Below are positions 17,701-24,643 of a stretch of DNA of 64,000 bases, piece after piece. A model generated the notes under the pieces. It worked only from the letters and a program-made list of their open reading frames with translations, was not told the origin of the DNA and did not search any database. Source of the stretch: Comamonadaceae bacterium (GTDB lineage: Bacteria > Pseudomonadota > Gammaproteobacteria > Burkholderiales > Burkholderiaceae_C); assembly GCA_027484575.1 (NCBI GenBank), contig JAIXSQ010000007.1:496001-560000 (forward strand). The letters run 5' to 3'. The number at the start of each line of letters is the position of its first letter. Position 1 is the stretch's first letter. Made by a program: the position numbers and the translations under genes.

Positions 17701-17801
17701 GCGCCGAACGTCGCCAGCGTCACCAGGGTGACGGGGTCGGCCGCCGCCGAGGTCACCGCCAGCAGCAGCATGATGCAAGCCGCGACCCTCAAACGCGCCA
17801 T
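14754..17801 (-). CDS. Tail tip protein J (TipJ family)
   Basis: 1015 aa. Central tail-tip protein of lambda-like siphoviruses, forming the cone at the tail end and engaging the receptor. The N-terminus has two hydrophobic stretches (residues 5-20 and 30-55) before the conserved region with KVVYGNPAPVGGSVVAIL and AIDEIYIEGEPVG. A fibronectin-III-like module near residue 690 (APTAPGFVTATQGFVFWGAV) is followed by beta-rich fiber-like sequence. The order NlpC-like, then J, then fiber matches lambda K-I-J. Shorter than lambda J (1132 aa). Confidence 0.85.
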   Translation of the reverse strand: MARLRVAACIMLLLAVTSAAADPVTLVTLATFGAQVAGFLTPFQAFAIVAGLTVARSAQARRKQKAAQAAARAQYNASLQDRNVTVLSNESSWKVVYGNPAPVGGSVVAILSSGAKDEYKHLVVVFAAHPCQAIDEIYIEGEPVGALDANGWCTAGVFFENGVDATITEQLTVNGSGQVTTSRTIGSLMTVQFGGEDYVGQVIGGTTIQTQFAAGTVVRVSYQYAYAGARVNVQKHLSPGGVDTADAFLISQVPDKWTAAHRLSGYTYAVVTLDLNFGRFQGGPPNISARLRGKNDIWDFRTSTRGYTNNPALCLADYIASSFGLGATLSQIDSAAAIAAANACDAQGFTCDGVVDTAQARETNQTMLEDCMAGSSHFSAGVWRIIAGAWSSPVMDLTDETTLAAPIEVIQASNPREGRYNGVRGRYVAAGGLGVSGDMPPYSVASYLSADGAALVQDMDFPLTPTAAQCTKLAAIAVERARLGLTIRYPAHLHCWRLQPGDRVRVANTEFGFALKSFRVVDWDFEPSAPVGLVLTEDNAAVYTGTFNAQDYQLVTSNLRDPFARPTAPENLAAASGTGVLLRAGDGTIITRVQVTWTATILRNVLSGGYLQLQWRLATDLEDRWVNVDLPADASGHILQGPIDGTTILLRVRFVSSFGMQGAWSTITHRVLGKTEAPTAPGFVTATQGFVFWGAVTDVDLAGYRIRAFPGATGAVWSRATPLHNDLLTTGPWPISTRLYGVQTIMVVSEDTTGNISTPVSTVLDFGQPDASNAVQSRDYGSEGFPGTFSASSVSGGAVVANVDGSSNLYALTDLYGEADVYATTYAAMQWVSQAFAPAYGGGTLTLSASVVGPGATIEYQTDGDALSDLYSSADVYAASELYGSAGAWAPWPGATSVQRMVGIRFRVSVVGGGVQGRINTFTPQLVMPDVRQTFSNVLVDVNGTRLAPTSGTPARSWILIKTVQGTPIVDGSGAVAPRVLDFSPGLGPLVQVVNGSGTAVQGRVTFDIGGLADG

Positions 17802-18196
17802 GCGACCTCCGCCATGTCCAGAGGGACGAAAGCCAGACCCGCGGCCGCAGGCGCAGCCACAGCGCTGCCGACGCAGATCCCGAGGCTGCTTCGCCCGTCG
17901 TGCCGCACCATCACGACGTCACCAGCTTGGGCCATGGGCCCGGGCAGCTCCTCGCCTAGCTGCTGGCCGACGGCAGCACGCAGGCCGCCGCGCGCCTCGA
18001 GCTCGCGGACGGCCGCGGCGGCCGTCTCGAGTCCGCGCACACCTCCCATGTGGTCCACGCCGCGCGCCAGCAGCACCCAGTCGGCGGCGAAGGTGCAGCA
18101 GTCGTGCACGCCCCAGACGAAGGGAGCCGCGGCGCGCTTGCCCACGAACTCGTCGAGCGACTCGTACCAGGCGGTGCTGTGACGCTGCAAGGTCAT
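17789..18196 (-). CDS. NlpC/P60-like tail tip peptidase (DUF6950-like)
   Basis: 135 aa. The N-terminal catalytic block PFVWGVHDCCTFAADWVLLARG carries the likely nucleophile Cys, and a downstream GDVVMVRH segment supplies the His, as in NlpC/P60-type papain-like peptidases. In tails of this type the protein sits where lambda K does and may trim peptidoglycan or process the tip. The start at 18196 gives an ATGA overlap with the upstream gene; its stop overlaps J by 13 bp. Confidence 0.75.
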   Translation of the reverse strand: MTLQRHSTAWYESLDEFVGKRAAAPFVWGVHDCCTFAADWVLLARGVDHMGGVRGLETAAAAVRELEARGGLRAAVGQQLGEELPGPMAQAGDVVMVRHDGRSSLGICVGSAVAAPAAAGLAFVPLDMAEVAWRV

Positions 18197-18780
18197 GCCG
18201 CTTGAAACCTCTTGGACAGCCACATCTGCGGCCGCGCGATCAGGTCGGCGACGTACTCGAAGCCACGCTCACCAGGAAAGCGCGACTGGTGCTGCGTGTC
18301 GTTCATGCGCAGGGCAGCAGGGTTGCGCCGCAGGTCGTAGCCAGCCGTGGCGCACTGCATGATGACCCGACCGACGTTGCCGTCCTCACGGCGGATCTTC
18401 ACCACGTTCATCCAGCCTGAGAACCGCAGGACGGGCGCGCCGGTCAGCACGAAGTTGACGTCGGTCAGCGCCGTGTAGATGCGCACCGCCCTGCCCTGGT
18501 AGCCGCTGACGGAGCCCAGGGCCAGCCCGAGGTTGTTCGCGCTGACCTGCGAGAGCTCGAGGTCGACCGTCTGCATCTGGCCGTCCTCGCTCTCCTTCAG
18601 GGCCCCCACCGAGCCGAGATTGCCCAGGCCGGTGTAGGTGTTGCCCCCCACCACCACGTCGTGCGGCCAGTTCGTGTACCGCACCGTGCCGCCGGTGAAG
18701 TCCATCTCCACCAGCAGCACCACGCCGACGGCCGGCGCAACCGCCGCCGCGTCGAACTGGGCGTTCGTGGCCGCCGTCAT
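18193..18780 (-). CDS. Phage tail protein (DUF2163/BR0599-like)
   Basis: 195 aa. Baseplate/tip hub-like protein. The N-terminal region (VLLVEMDFTGGTVRYTNWPHDVVVGGNTYTGLG, read in parts) and the C-terminal CXXXGYDLRRNPAALRMN ... RFPGERGFEYVADL pattern match the BR0599-type tail proteins that occupy the lambda L position. Usually these link the distal tail protein to J. It overlaps both neighbours by 4 bp. Confidence 0.75.
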   Translation of the reverse strand: MTAATNAQFDAAAVAPAVGVVLLVEMDFTGGTVRYTNWPHDVVVGGNTYTGLGNLGSVGALKESEDGQMQTVDLELSQVSANNLGLALGSVSGYQGRAVRIYTALTDVNFVLTGAPVLRFSGWMNVVKIRREDGNVGRVIMQCATAGYDLRRNPAALRMNDTQHQSRFPGERGFEYVADLIARPQMWLSKRFQAA

Positions 18781-19400
18781 TCCCAGCTCTCCACCAGATC
18801 GAGGGAGAAGTCACCCTGGAACGGCCGCGTGGCGGTCCAGCCGTTGTCGGTGGTGGACACACGCATCAGGCAGGTGGGCCTGTCGTAGACGATGGCCGAG
18901 CCATTAGCCACTGCGGCGCGCAGCGGCGGCTCGAAGGTCACCGTGCCGTTGCCGCTGGCGTCCAGCGTCACGTCGGCCTGCACGTGCAACAGCTGGCGGT
19001 TGGAGGCCGACTGGTTCACGCCCAACCAGTCACCACGCAGAATCGTGCGGCCCGCCTGGCCGACGCCGCACGCGATGGCCAGGCTGGTGACGCCGACCGC
19101 TGCGGCACCAGCGGCCGTCCACGTCCCGCGGGCCGTGCCGGCCGGCGCGACGTTCAGCAGGTCGCCGATCGCGAGCTGGTTCACCCGGCCGCGGAGGGAC
19201 AGGATCAGCGAGCGCCACAGGGCCGCATCCGCAGCGGCCGAGCGGGTCTCGCCGATGATGGAGCAGCGCCACCGCGGCGGCCCGAGCACCCGCGACTGCT
19301 GGGCACCGGCATCGCCGCCGGCGAAGTTCAGGTCGAAGCGCAGCTGGCCCCAGTTCTGCTGGGCCACGCGCAGGTTGGTCGGGAATGCGATGACAGCCAT
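18777..19400 (-). CDS. Phage tail protein, distal-tail/M-like
   Basis: 207 aa. Beta-rich protein directly after the tape measure, in the position of lambda M. Pattern features include GPPRWRCSIIGETRSAA and a C-terminal GDFSLDLVESWE; an embedded loop of glycine/alanine-rich sequence lies at about 90-110. Probably the ring below the tail tube. Family assignment rests mostly on order. Confidence 0.65.
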   Translation of the reverse strand: MAVIAFPTNLRVAQQNWGQLRFDLNFAGGDAGAQQSRVLGPPRWRCSIIGETRSAAADAALWRSLILSLRGRVNQLAIGDLLNVAPAGTARGTWTAAGAAAVGVTSLAIACGVGQAGRTILRGDWLGVNQSASNRQLLHVQADVTLDASGNGTVTFEPPLRAAVANGSAIVYDRPTCLMRVSTTDNGWTATRPFQGDFSLDLVESWE

Positions 19401-19403
19401 GGG

Positions 19404-21740
19404 TCAGTCCACCAGAACGCCCTGCTGCCGCAGGTATCCGAGCAGCTGCTCGTTGTTGTTGCGCAGCGCCGTCTGCACCGCCTGCGAGACCTGCCCCTGG
19501 TCGGTGCGGCTGTCCACCTGCACCGTGGGCGCGAAGGTGATCGAAGCCGAGCGGCCGCCTCCGCCCAGGGCGCGCATCTGCTCGGGCGTGAAGACGCCCT
19601 CTCCGCGCTTGGCGATGATCGGGACCTCGTCACCGACGATGCCACCTGTGTGGAAGCGCGGAGCCCGATCGAACAGCCCCATGGAGACCAAACGCGAGCC
19701 TGCAGCACCTCGGCCAACGACACCGCCCGTGTGCATGATCCCGATGCTGGCCAGCACCTCATCGATGCCAGCATCCGGGTTGATGGTCCCGAACGCGCTG
19801 CTGCCTCCACCGCCTCCGAAGACAGAGCCCATGAGCCGCGCACCGACGCCACCGGCACCGAACAGCTGCGCCATGAGCGGCCGCACCACCTGGAGTCGGG
19901 CGAACTCCGCGATGATCGTGTCGACCAGGCCGCGGAACGACAGCTTGCCGGTGCTGACGAAGTCGACCAGCGAGTCCTCCATGGCGCCCAGCGTCCGGGT
20001 CGTGGCCTCGCGTGCCGCGTCGCCTTGGCGAGCCAGGTCGCGGTTGTAGTCGCGGACCGCGGCATCGACGCCGCCCTGCGCCGTGTAGCTCTCGCGGCGC
20101 AGCATGCCCTGGCGCTGGTCGAAGGCAGCACGGGCATCGGCCAGGGCGCGGGTGGCGTTGGCGCGCTCCTGCAGCACCCGCACCTCGTCCCAGCCCTCCT
20201 GCAGGGCCCGGGCCGTGATGGCAGCCTGCACGGCGCGCTCGCGGTTGTCCTGCTCGCGGGCGAAGCGCGCAGCCTCGATGGCCTCCGGCAGCTGGTTGAC
20301 CAGCGAGAGCTCGAATTGCTGCTCGCGCACCACCTGCTCGATAGCGTCGAACGCGGCGTGGTGCGCATCCGTCAGGCGCTCCGAGGCCTCGGCCTGGGCC
20401 TGCTGCGCACGGGCGGCCTGCTCGACGTTCTGGGTCAGGCGCCGCTGCAGATCGATGGCTTCGGCCAGCGCCACGGCTTGACGCTTCTGCTCACCGGTGA
20501 ACTTCGAGCCGGCAACCGACAGCTGCTCCTGCACCTCGGCGAGCTTGCTGCCCGTGCCGGTGCTGTTGGCATACTCCTTGGATAGCTGGCTCAGGAACTG
20601 CAGCGCCGCAGTCTCCTGCGCGCCGGATCCCCCCTTCGGCAGCACCGGAGCGTTGCCACGAGCCGCCGCGGCCTGCTCGCGAACAGAGCCGACGGCTCCC
20701 AGGGCCCGCGGATCGGCGGCCGTGCCGCGGCCGGCGCCGGCATACGAGGCGCCCATGAGCACGCGCCGCTGGTAGGCATCCAGCTCGGCCCGGGCCCGCG
20801 CAGCATCCTCGGTCACGGCCTGGCCGATCGCCCGGAACCCGTCGAAGTCCAGGCGCATCAGCGCGGCGATCTGCGCGGCGATGCCGCCAATCTCCTTGCC
20901 GATGCCCACCAGCACGAACTTGACGTCGCTGCCGACCACCACGACGGTCTGCAGGGCCGTGCGCAGGCCGTCGCCCATGAGCGAGACGGCCGATCCCGAC
21001 TCCCGCGCTTCCAGGAAGGCCTCGGCCAGCTGGTTCAGCGAGGGCAGGAGCTCGGTGGCCAGCGCCACCTTGCTAGCTTCGAAGGACAGCTCCAGCCGCT
21101 TCAGGTTGTCGTTGAAGTCCCCGGCTGCGGCCGCAGCCTCGCTGCTGAAGACCGCGCCCAGGCGCTGCGCCTCATCGCGCAGCTCGGCGATGCCTGCCGA
21201 CCCCCTGTTCAGCAGCGGAATCATGGCCTCGCCCTGCTTGCCGAACACGGCAATGGCTAGGGCAGCCTTCTCCGGGCTGTCGCGGAAGGATGCGAACCGG
21301 TCCGCCAGCTCACCCAGCACACGGTCGCTGCTCTTGAGCGATCCGTCGGAAGCCTTGATGTCGACGCCGAGCGCCTTGAACGCGTCGGCCTGCTCCTGGG
21401 CGCCGCCGGCGGCGGCCGCCATGTTCACCGAGAGCTTGCGCAGCCCCACCGCCAGGCTGTCGAGCGGAGTGCCAGCCACCTCGGCCGCATACCGCAGGGC
21501 CGACAGTTCGCTGGCGGCAATGCCCGACTTCTCGGCCATGTCGTCGAGGCGGTCGAGCATGTCGATCGCGCTCTTGACGGTGGCGCCCTGGAACGCGGCC
21601 GCCAGCGCGAGGCCGATCGTGCCGAACCTGGCCGGCAGACTCGAGGCGACCTCGCCGAGGCCGGCCAGATTGCGCTTGGCCGACTCGACGGCCGCCTTCG
21701 TCGCGTCGACCGCGGTGAGGACGATCTTGGCTTCAGACAC
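19404..21740 (-). CDS. Tape measure protein
   Basis: 778 aa. Sets tail length and is ejected with the DNA. Typical composition: N-terminal MSEAKIVLTAVDATKAAVESAKRNL, a hydrophobic patch around residues 38-55, long Ala/Glu/Arg-rich helices with coiled-coil periodicity, and a C-terminal glycine-rich domain (LFGAGGVGARLMGSVFGGGG) followed by an FHTGGIVGDEVPIIAKRGEGVFTP motif. That last motif marks the C-terminus of lambda-family tape measures. Preceded by the frameshifted chaperone gene, as expected. Confidence 0.9.
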   Translation of the reverse strand: MSEAKIVLTAVDATKAAVESAKRNLAGLGEVASSLPARFGTIGLALAAAFQGATVKSAIDMLDRLDDMAEKSGIAASELSALRYAAEVAGTPLDSLAVGLRKLSVNMAAAAGGAQEQADAFKALGVDIKASDGSLKSSDRVLGELADRFASFRDSPEKAALAIAVFGKQGEAMIPLLNRGSAGIAELRDEAQRLGAVFSSEAAAAAGDFNDNLKRLELSFEASKVALATELLPSLNQLAEAFLEARESGSAVSLMGDGLRTALQTVVVVGSDVKFVLVGIGKEIGGIAAQIAALMRLDFDGFRAIGQAVTEDAARARAELDAYQRRVLMGASYAGAGRGTAADPRALGAVGSVREQAAAARGNAPVLPKGGSGAQETAALQFLSQLSKEYANSTGTGSKLAEVQEQLSVAGSKFTGEQKRQAVALAEAIDLQRRLTQNVEQAARAQQAQAEASERLTDAHHAAFDAIEQVVREQQFELSLVNQLPEAIEAARFAREQDNRERAVQAAITARALQEGWDEVRVLQERANATRALADARAAFDQRQGMLRRESYTAQGGVDAAVRDYNRDLARQGDAAREATTRTLGAMEDSLVDFVSTGKLSFRGLVDTIIAEFARLQVVRPLMAQLFGAGGVGARLMGSVFGGGGGSSAFGTINPDAGIDEVLASIGIMHTGGVVGRGAAGSRLVSMGLFDRAPRFHTGGIVGDEVPIIAKRGEGVFTPEQMRALGGGGRSASITFAPTVQVDSRTDQGQVSQAVQTALRNNNEQLLGYLRQQGVLVD

Positions 21741-21743
21741 CCG

Positions 21744-22408
21744 TCACCTCCCGCCCGAGCGGTCCTCGTTGAGCAGCGACAGCGCGTGCCGCTCCATCAG
21801 CTGCACGCAGTCCACCACCTCCGGCCACTGCTCGCGCTCCACGCCGCAGACATCCAGCACGATGCGCATCGACTCGTACCGCAGCCCGACGAACCCGCCG
21901 AAGCCGGCCACGTTCCACTGGGTCAGCATGCGTCGGAACACGTGCACCGCTTGCACGTTGTCCGGCCACAGCGCGAGCCGACCATCGTCCAGCACCTCGG
22001 CCTCGTCCTGCAGGTGCACTCCGAAGGCGGCCAACGCCTGGCGGGTGGTGGATCCGTCGTCCCATCCCCGTACCAGCCGCGCGGCCGCCTCTAGGAGTTT
22101 TTTACGCGGCTCTCCGTGAGCTCGCGCAGGTAGGTTCGGAGGATGTCGCTGGCTGAGGCCGGGTAGGCCTCCAGCACGCGCTCGAGGAAGACCGCGTCGG
22201 CCATGTCGGCCGGCTTGTCGTCGGCATGCACGCCGGCAACCATCCGCTCGAGCATCTGGGAGTTCGACAGGCCCTGCGCGGCCAGGAACTCCTTGAGCTG
22301 GGTGGACGTCTGGTGGCGGAAGACCAGCCGCAGCGGCAGCTGGCCGCCGCCCGGCTGGGAGATCTGCACCGTCGCGGGAAAGGTGGGTTGGGGATCCAGT
22401 CTGAACAC
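21744..22408 (-). CDS. Tail assembly chaperone GT, made by -1 ribosomal frameshift
   Basis: The two open frames 22408-22091 and 22097-21744 are joined by a -1 shift at AAAAAAC (22097-22103), giving about 221 aa. The T part (DUF1799-like) runs LLEAAARLVRGWDD ... then AAFGVHLQDEAEV and ends NEDRSGGR. It has no credible own start: the best is TTG at 22034, and the frame is open back to the slippery site. G and GT coat the tape measure during tail assembly, as in lambda. I checked that the T frame is exactly -1 relative to G. Confidence 0.85.
22091..22408 (-). CDS. Tail assembly chaperone G
   Basis: 105 aa unshifted product, ending RVKNS. It lies between the tail tube and the tape measure, where lambda G sits. 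The sequence (MFRLDPQPTFPATVQI ... FLAAQGLSNSQMLERMVAG ... LEAYPASASDILRTYLRELTE) resembles phage tail assembly chaperones. It is the main product; a minority of ribosomes should shift into the T frame at its penultimate codons. Confidence 0.85.
   Translation of the reverse strand: MFRLDPQPTFPATVQISQPGGGQLPLRLVFRHQTSTQLKEFLAAQGLSNSQMLERMVAGVHADDKPADMADAVFLERVLEAYPASASDILRTYLRELTESRVKNS
22097..22103 (-). promoter_or_regulatory. Programmed -1 frameshift site A AAA AAC
   Basis: On the - strand the G frame reads GTA AAA AAC TCC TAG. The heptamer A-AAA-AAC fits X-XXY-YYZ in phase, is one of the most shift-prone sequences in bacteria, and lies three codons before the G stop. After the shift the frame stays open for 117 codons. 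Confidence 0.85.
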
Positions 22409-22434
22409 GTCGTCTCCTTCGGTCGCTCTGCGCG

Positions 22435-23397
22435 TCAGCGCACGCAGATGCGCAGTTCGTCGTTGCCCGAACTGGGCAGCAGGCGGGCCTCGTAGCCGAC
22501 CAGGCGTTTGCCGTTCATCTCGGGCTTGCTCGGGTTGATCAGCTGCACTGCGGGAGCGAACAGCACGACCGTGTTGCCGGCCGCGGTGCCGTGCGTCAGC
22601 CCGAGCGACTGCACCGTGTTGGTCTTCACGGTGGACATGAGGCTGACCTCCTGCGCCGCGGTGAGGTCCAGCTGGAACGAGCCGGTGATGCTGCGGCCGG
22701 TGATCTCCACCGACTCGCCGCCCAGCAGGGGCATGTGGTTCACCACGTTGCCCACGTCCAGGTCGATGCCGCGCGAGGGGTACGGGGTGCCCGCCGACAG
22801 CGTGCCGGTCGTGTACGTGCAGCCCAGGGTGATGTCGCCGGTGTTCGCGTCGGTGATCGGCAGCGGGGTGCGGAAGCCGGTCAGCGTGGTGGACGGCAGC
22901 GCCTGCGAGGTGACACCGCCGTCGATGCCGGTGAACGTGAAGCTCAGGACCGGGCGCTCGGAGAGGCCGGCGCGGATCTGCACGGTGCCGCGGGCGCCCA
23001 GCAGGATGTGGCGCACACCATCATCGAACCAGTAGATGGTGACCGCTTCCTGGCCGGTGCTCACCGGGTTGTACTCGACGCGCTGCCCGGCGGTGACCAC
23101 CGCGGCGAAGCCGCAGGCACGCAGCAGCGGATCCCAGGCCGGCGCAGTGCCCGCGCTGCCCGAACCGGCCAGCTCCACGTCGAAGCTGCACTGCAGGTTC
23201 GCGGTGCCCACCAGCTGCTCGCTGCCGCCGAAGTACGGGCGGATCAGGTCGCGGTCGATGTTCTGCGCGTTCAGCGGGTTGATCGACAGGTTCGACACCA
23301 GCATGGCGTTGGCAGCGCCCGTGGGCACGCTGTCGACGCCGTAGGTGGTCTCGATCTTGGCGAGGATGGCGGTGTTGCGGATGTAACGCTGCGGCAT
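22435..23397 (-). CDS. Major tail tube protein
   Basis: 320 aa. The repeated beta-barrel subunit of the siphovirus tail tube. The N-terminus RYIRNTAILAKIETTYGVDSVPTGAANAMLV and the later TFTGIDGGVTSQ and NPSKPEMNGKR segments are typical of Pseudomonas/Burkholderia lambda-like tail tubes. It lies between the terminator-type protein and the chaperone, as in lambda (V position). Longer than lambda V (246 aa), so an extra surface domain may be present. Confidence 0.85.
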   Translation of the reverse strand: MPQRYIRNTAILAKIETTYGVDSVPTGAANAMLVSNLSINPLNAQNIDRDLIRPYFGGSEQLVGTANLQCSFDVELAGSGSAGTAPAWDPLLRACGFAAVVTAGQRVEYNPVSTGQEAVTIYWFDDGVRHILLGARGTVQIRAGLSERPVLSFTFTGIDGGVTSQALPSTTLTGFRTPLPITDANTGDITLGCTYTTGTLSAGTPYPSRGIDLDVGNVVNHMPLLGGESVEITGRSITGSFQLDLTAAQEVSLMSTVKTNTVQSLGLTHGTAAGNTVVLFAPAVQLINPSKPEMNGKRLVGYEARLLPSSGNDELRICVR

Positions 23398-23429
23398 GGC
23401 GGGCTCCGGTGTCGGTCAGCTGTCCGGCG

Positions 23430-23615
23430 TCAGTCGCCGGTCTTGGGGGTCTCGGGGTCGGTCGCGGCGCGCTCGGGCGCGCTCGCGGTGCGCTCCTGCA
23501 GCTGCAGGGCACCAGCCTCGCTGCGCAGGTAGACGCCGCCCTCGGCGGGCAGCGCCTGGTCGGCCACCACGCCGGACTTCGGCGTGGGTTCGGCGGTGAT
23601 CGGGGTCTTGGGCAT
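23430..23615 (-). CDS. Small prophage protein, unknown
   Basis: 61 aa, Pro/Thr/Glu-rich, beginning MPKTPITAEPTPKSGVVADQ and ending PETPKTGD. Probably disordered with one short beta hairpin (GGVYLRSEAGALQLQE). It sits alone between the tail terminator and tail tube genes with small gaps on both sides. Function unknown. Confidence 0.55.
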   Translation of the reverse strand: MPKTPITAEPTPKSGVVADQALPAEGGVYLRSEAGALQLQERTASAPERAATDPETPKTGD

Positions 23616-23622
23616 GGCGACC

Positions 23623-24054
23623 TCAGGTCAGGGTGTTGGCGCCGGTGGTGTGAACCACCTGCACGGTCAGGGTTGCGCAGCCGGCCGGCATGGCCTGGGC
23701 CGCGTTGTCCCACTCGATGTCCTGCGGCATGACGTCCTGGGCCCGGCCGCCCAGAGACTTGTCGGCCATCAGGCGGGTATAGACGGCCTGCAGCAGGTCG
23801 TCGACAGCAGCGTCACCGGGCGTGGCCGCGGCCTCCGCGTAGCACTCGATCTGCACGTCGGTCATCCACTGGATGGGAGCACCCAGGATGGCCGTCCGCT
23901 CGGCCACGCTGCGACCCAGCCGCACCACCACCGCCTGGCTGTCCTGCTCGGCGATCGGGCGCATGCGACTGCGCAGCACCACCGGGCACACCGCAGGGCT
24001 CGACTGCAGGCGGGCCACGATGGCCGCGGCGATGTCACCGTGGGCGGTCGGCAT
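23623..24054 (-). CDS. Tail terminator (U-like)
   Basis: 143 aa. The ring that stops tail tube polymerisation and joins the head. Helix-rich N-terminus (AHGDIAAAIVARLQSS), a central VQIECYAEA strand and the DDLLQAVYTRLMAD helix match the minor tail U fold. Order (head-tail joining protein, terminator, tube) is that of lambda. The ATG overlaps the stop of the joining protein. Confidence 0.75.
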   Translation of the reverse strand: MPTAHGDIAAAIVARLQSSPAVCPVVLRSRMRPIAEQDSQAVVVRLGRSVAERTAILGAPIQWMTDVQIECYAEAAATPGDAAVDDLLQAVYTRLMADKSLGGRAQDVMPQDIEWDNAAQAMPAGCATLTVQVVHTTGANTLT

Positions 24055-24332
24055 CAGGCACGCTCCAGGAGCAGCAGGCTCCAGCCGGTTCCGTCCGGCT
24101 GGTGCTCCGCGATGGTGTAGTTGACGCCGCGCACCACGACGCCCTTGCCCACCGGCAATGCAGGCACGTCGGCAGTGCGAAGCTGCAGCACCGGCGCGGT
24201 GCTGGCCACGCCGCCGCCCGCGTTGGCCACGGCATAGTCGGCGTCGAAGATGGCCGTACCCGCGACCCCGTTGAGGGTCACGGCCTCGCCGAAGTCGGCG
24301 AGGAAGGCGGTCAGGTCTTCGACGAAGGGCAC
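24054..24332 (-). CDS. Head-tail joining protein (FII-like)
   Basis: 92 aa. Small beta-barrel with the lead FVEDLTAFLADFGEAVTLNG and C-terminal VVRGVNYTIAEHQPDGTGWSLLLLER. This pattern is shared with lambda FII/Gifsy-2 joining proteins, which sit under the portal as the stopper. It starts 18 bp after the preceding gene and ends by overlapping the terminator gene. Confidence 0.75.
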   Translation of the reverse strand: MPFVEDLTAFLADFGEAVTLNGVAGTAIFDADYAVANAGGGVASTAPVLQLRTADVPALPVGKGVVVRGVNYTIAEHQPDGTGWSLLLLERA

Positions 24333-24350
24333 GGCAGCACCAGGCTCGGC

Positions 24351-24566
24351 TTACTTCTTCTTGGCGGTCTTGGCGGCGGCAGCCGAGGCGGCCTGCTCGA
24401 GCGAGGCCTCGGTGACCAGCCGGCACTTGCCCTGGCCGGCCAGTTCCATGGCCAGCGCACCGTCGACGTTGTCGATGGTCTCGCCGGCCTCGTAGTGCGT
24501 GCCGTTGATGCCGACGTTCTCCGTCAGCACGATGCTGACGGCCTTGGGATCGGGTTGTCCGAGCAT
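24351..24566 (-). CDS. Small head-region protein, unknown
   Basis: 71 aa. Start chosen at 24566 because CAGGAGA lies upstream; a longer frame lacks a ribosome site. It has a compact beta domain (VSIVLTENVGINGTHYEAGETIDNV) and a Lys/Ala C-terminal tail (AAKTAKKK). Located between the capsid and joining genes, where lambda FI lies, so it could be a packaging accessory. No family recognised. Confidence 0.6.
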   Translation of the reverse strand: MLGQPDPKAVSIVLTENVGINGTHYEAGETIDNVDGALAMELAGQGKCRLVTEASLEQAASAAAAKTAKKK

Positions 24567-24643
24567 GGGAATCTCCTGATGTGTGTGGTTGGGGTCTGGG
24601 CCCGGCCGCCGCCTGGCGGCCGGGTTCACTCAGCGACGACCGG

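Noticed and set aside
22034..22034. Independent start of the T gene
   Set aside because: The first start-like codon is TTG with no ribosome site, and the frame is open upstream to the slippery heptamer.
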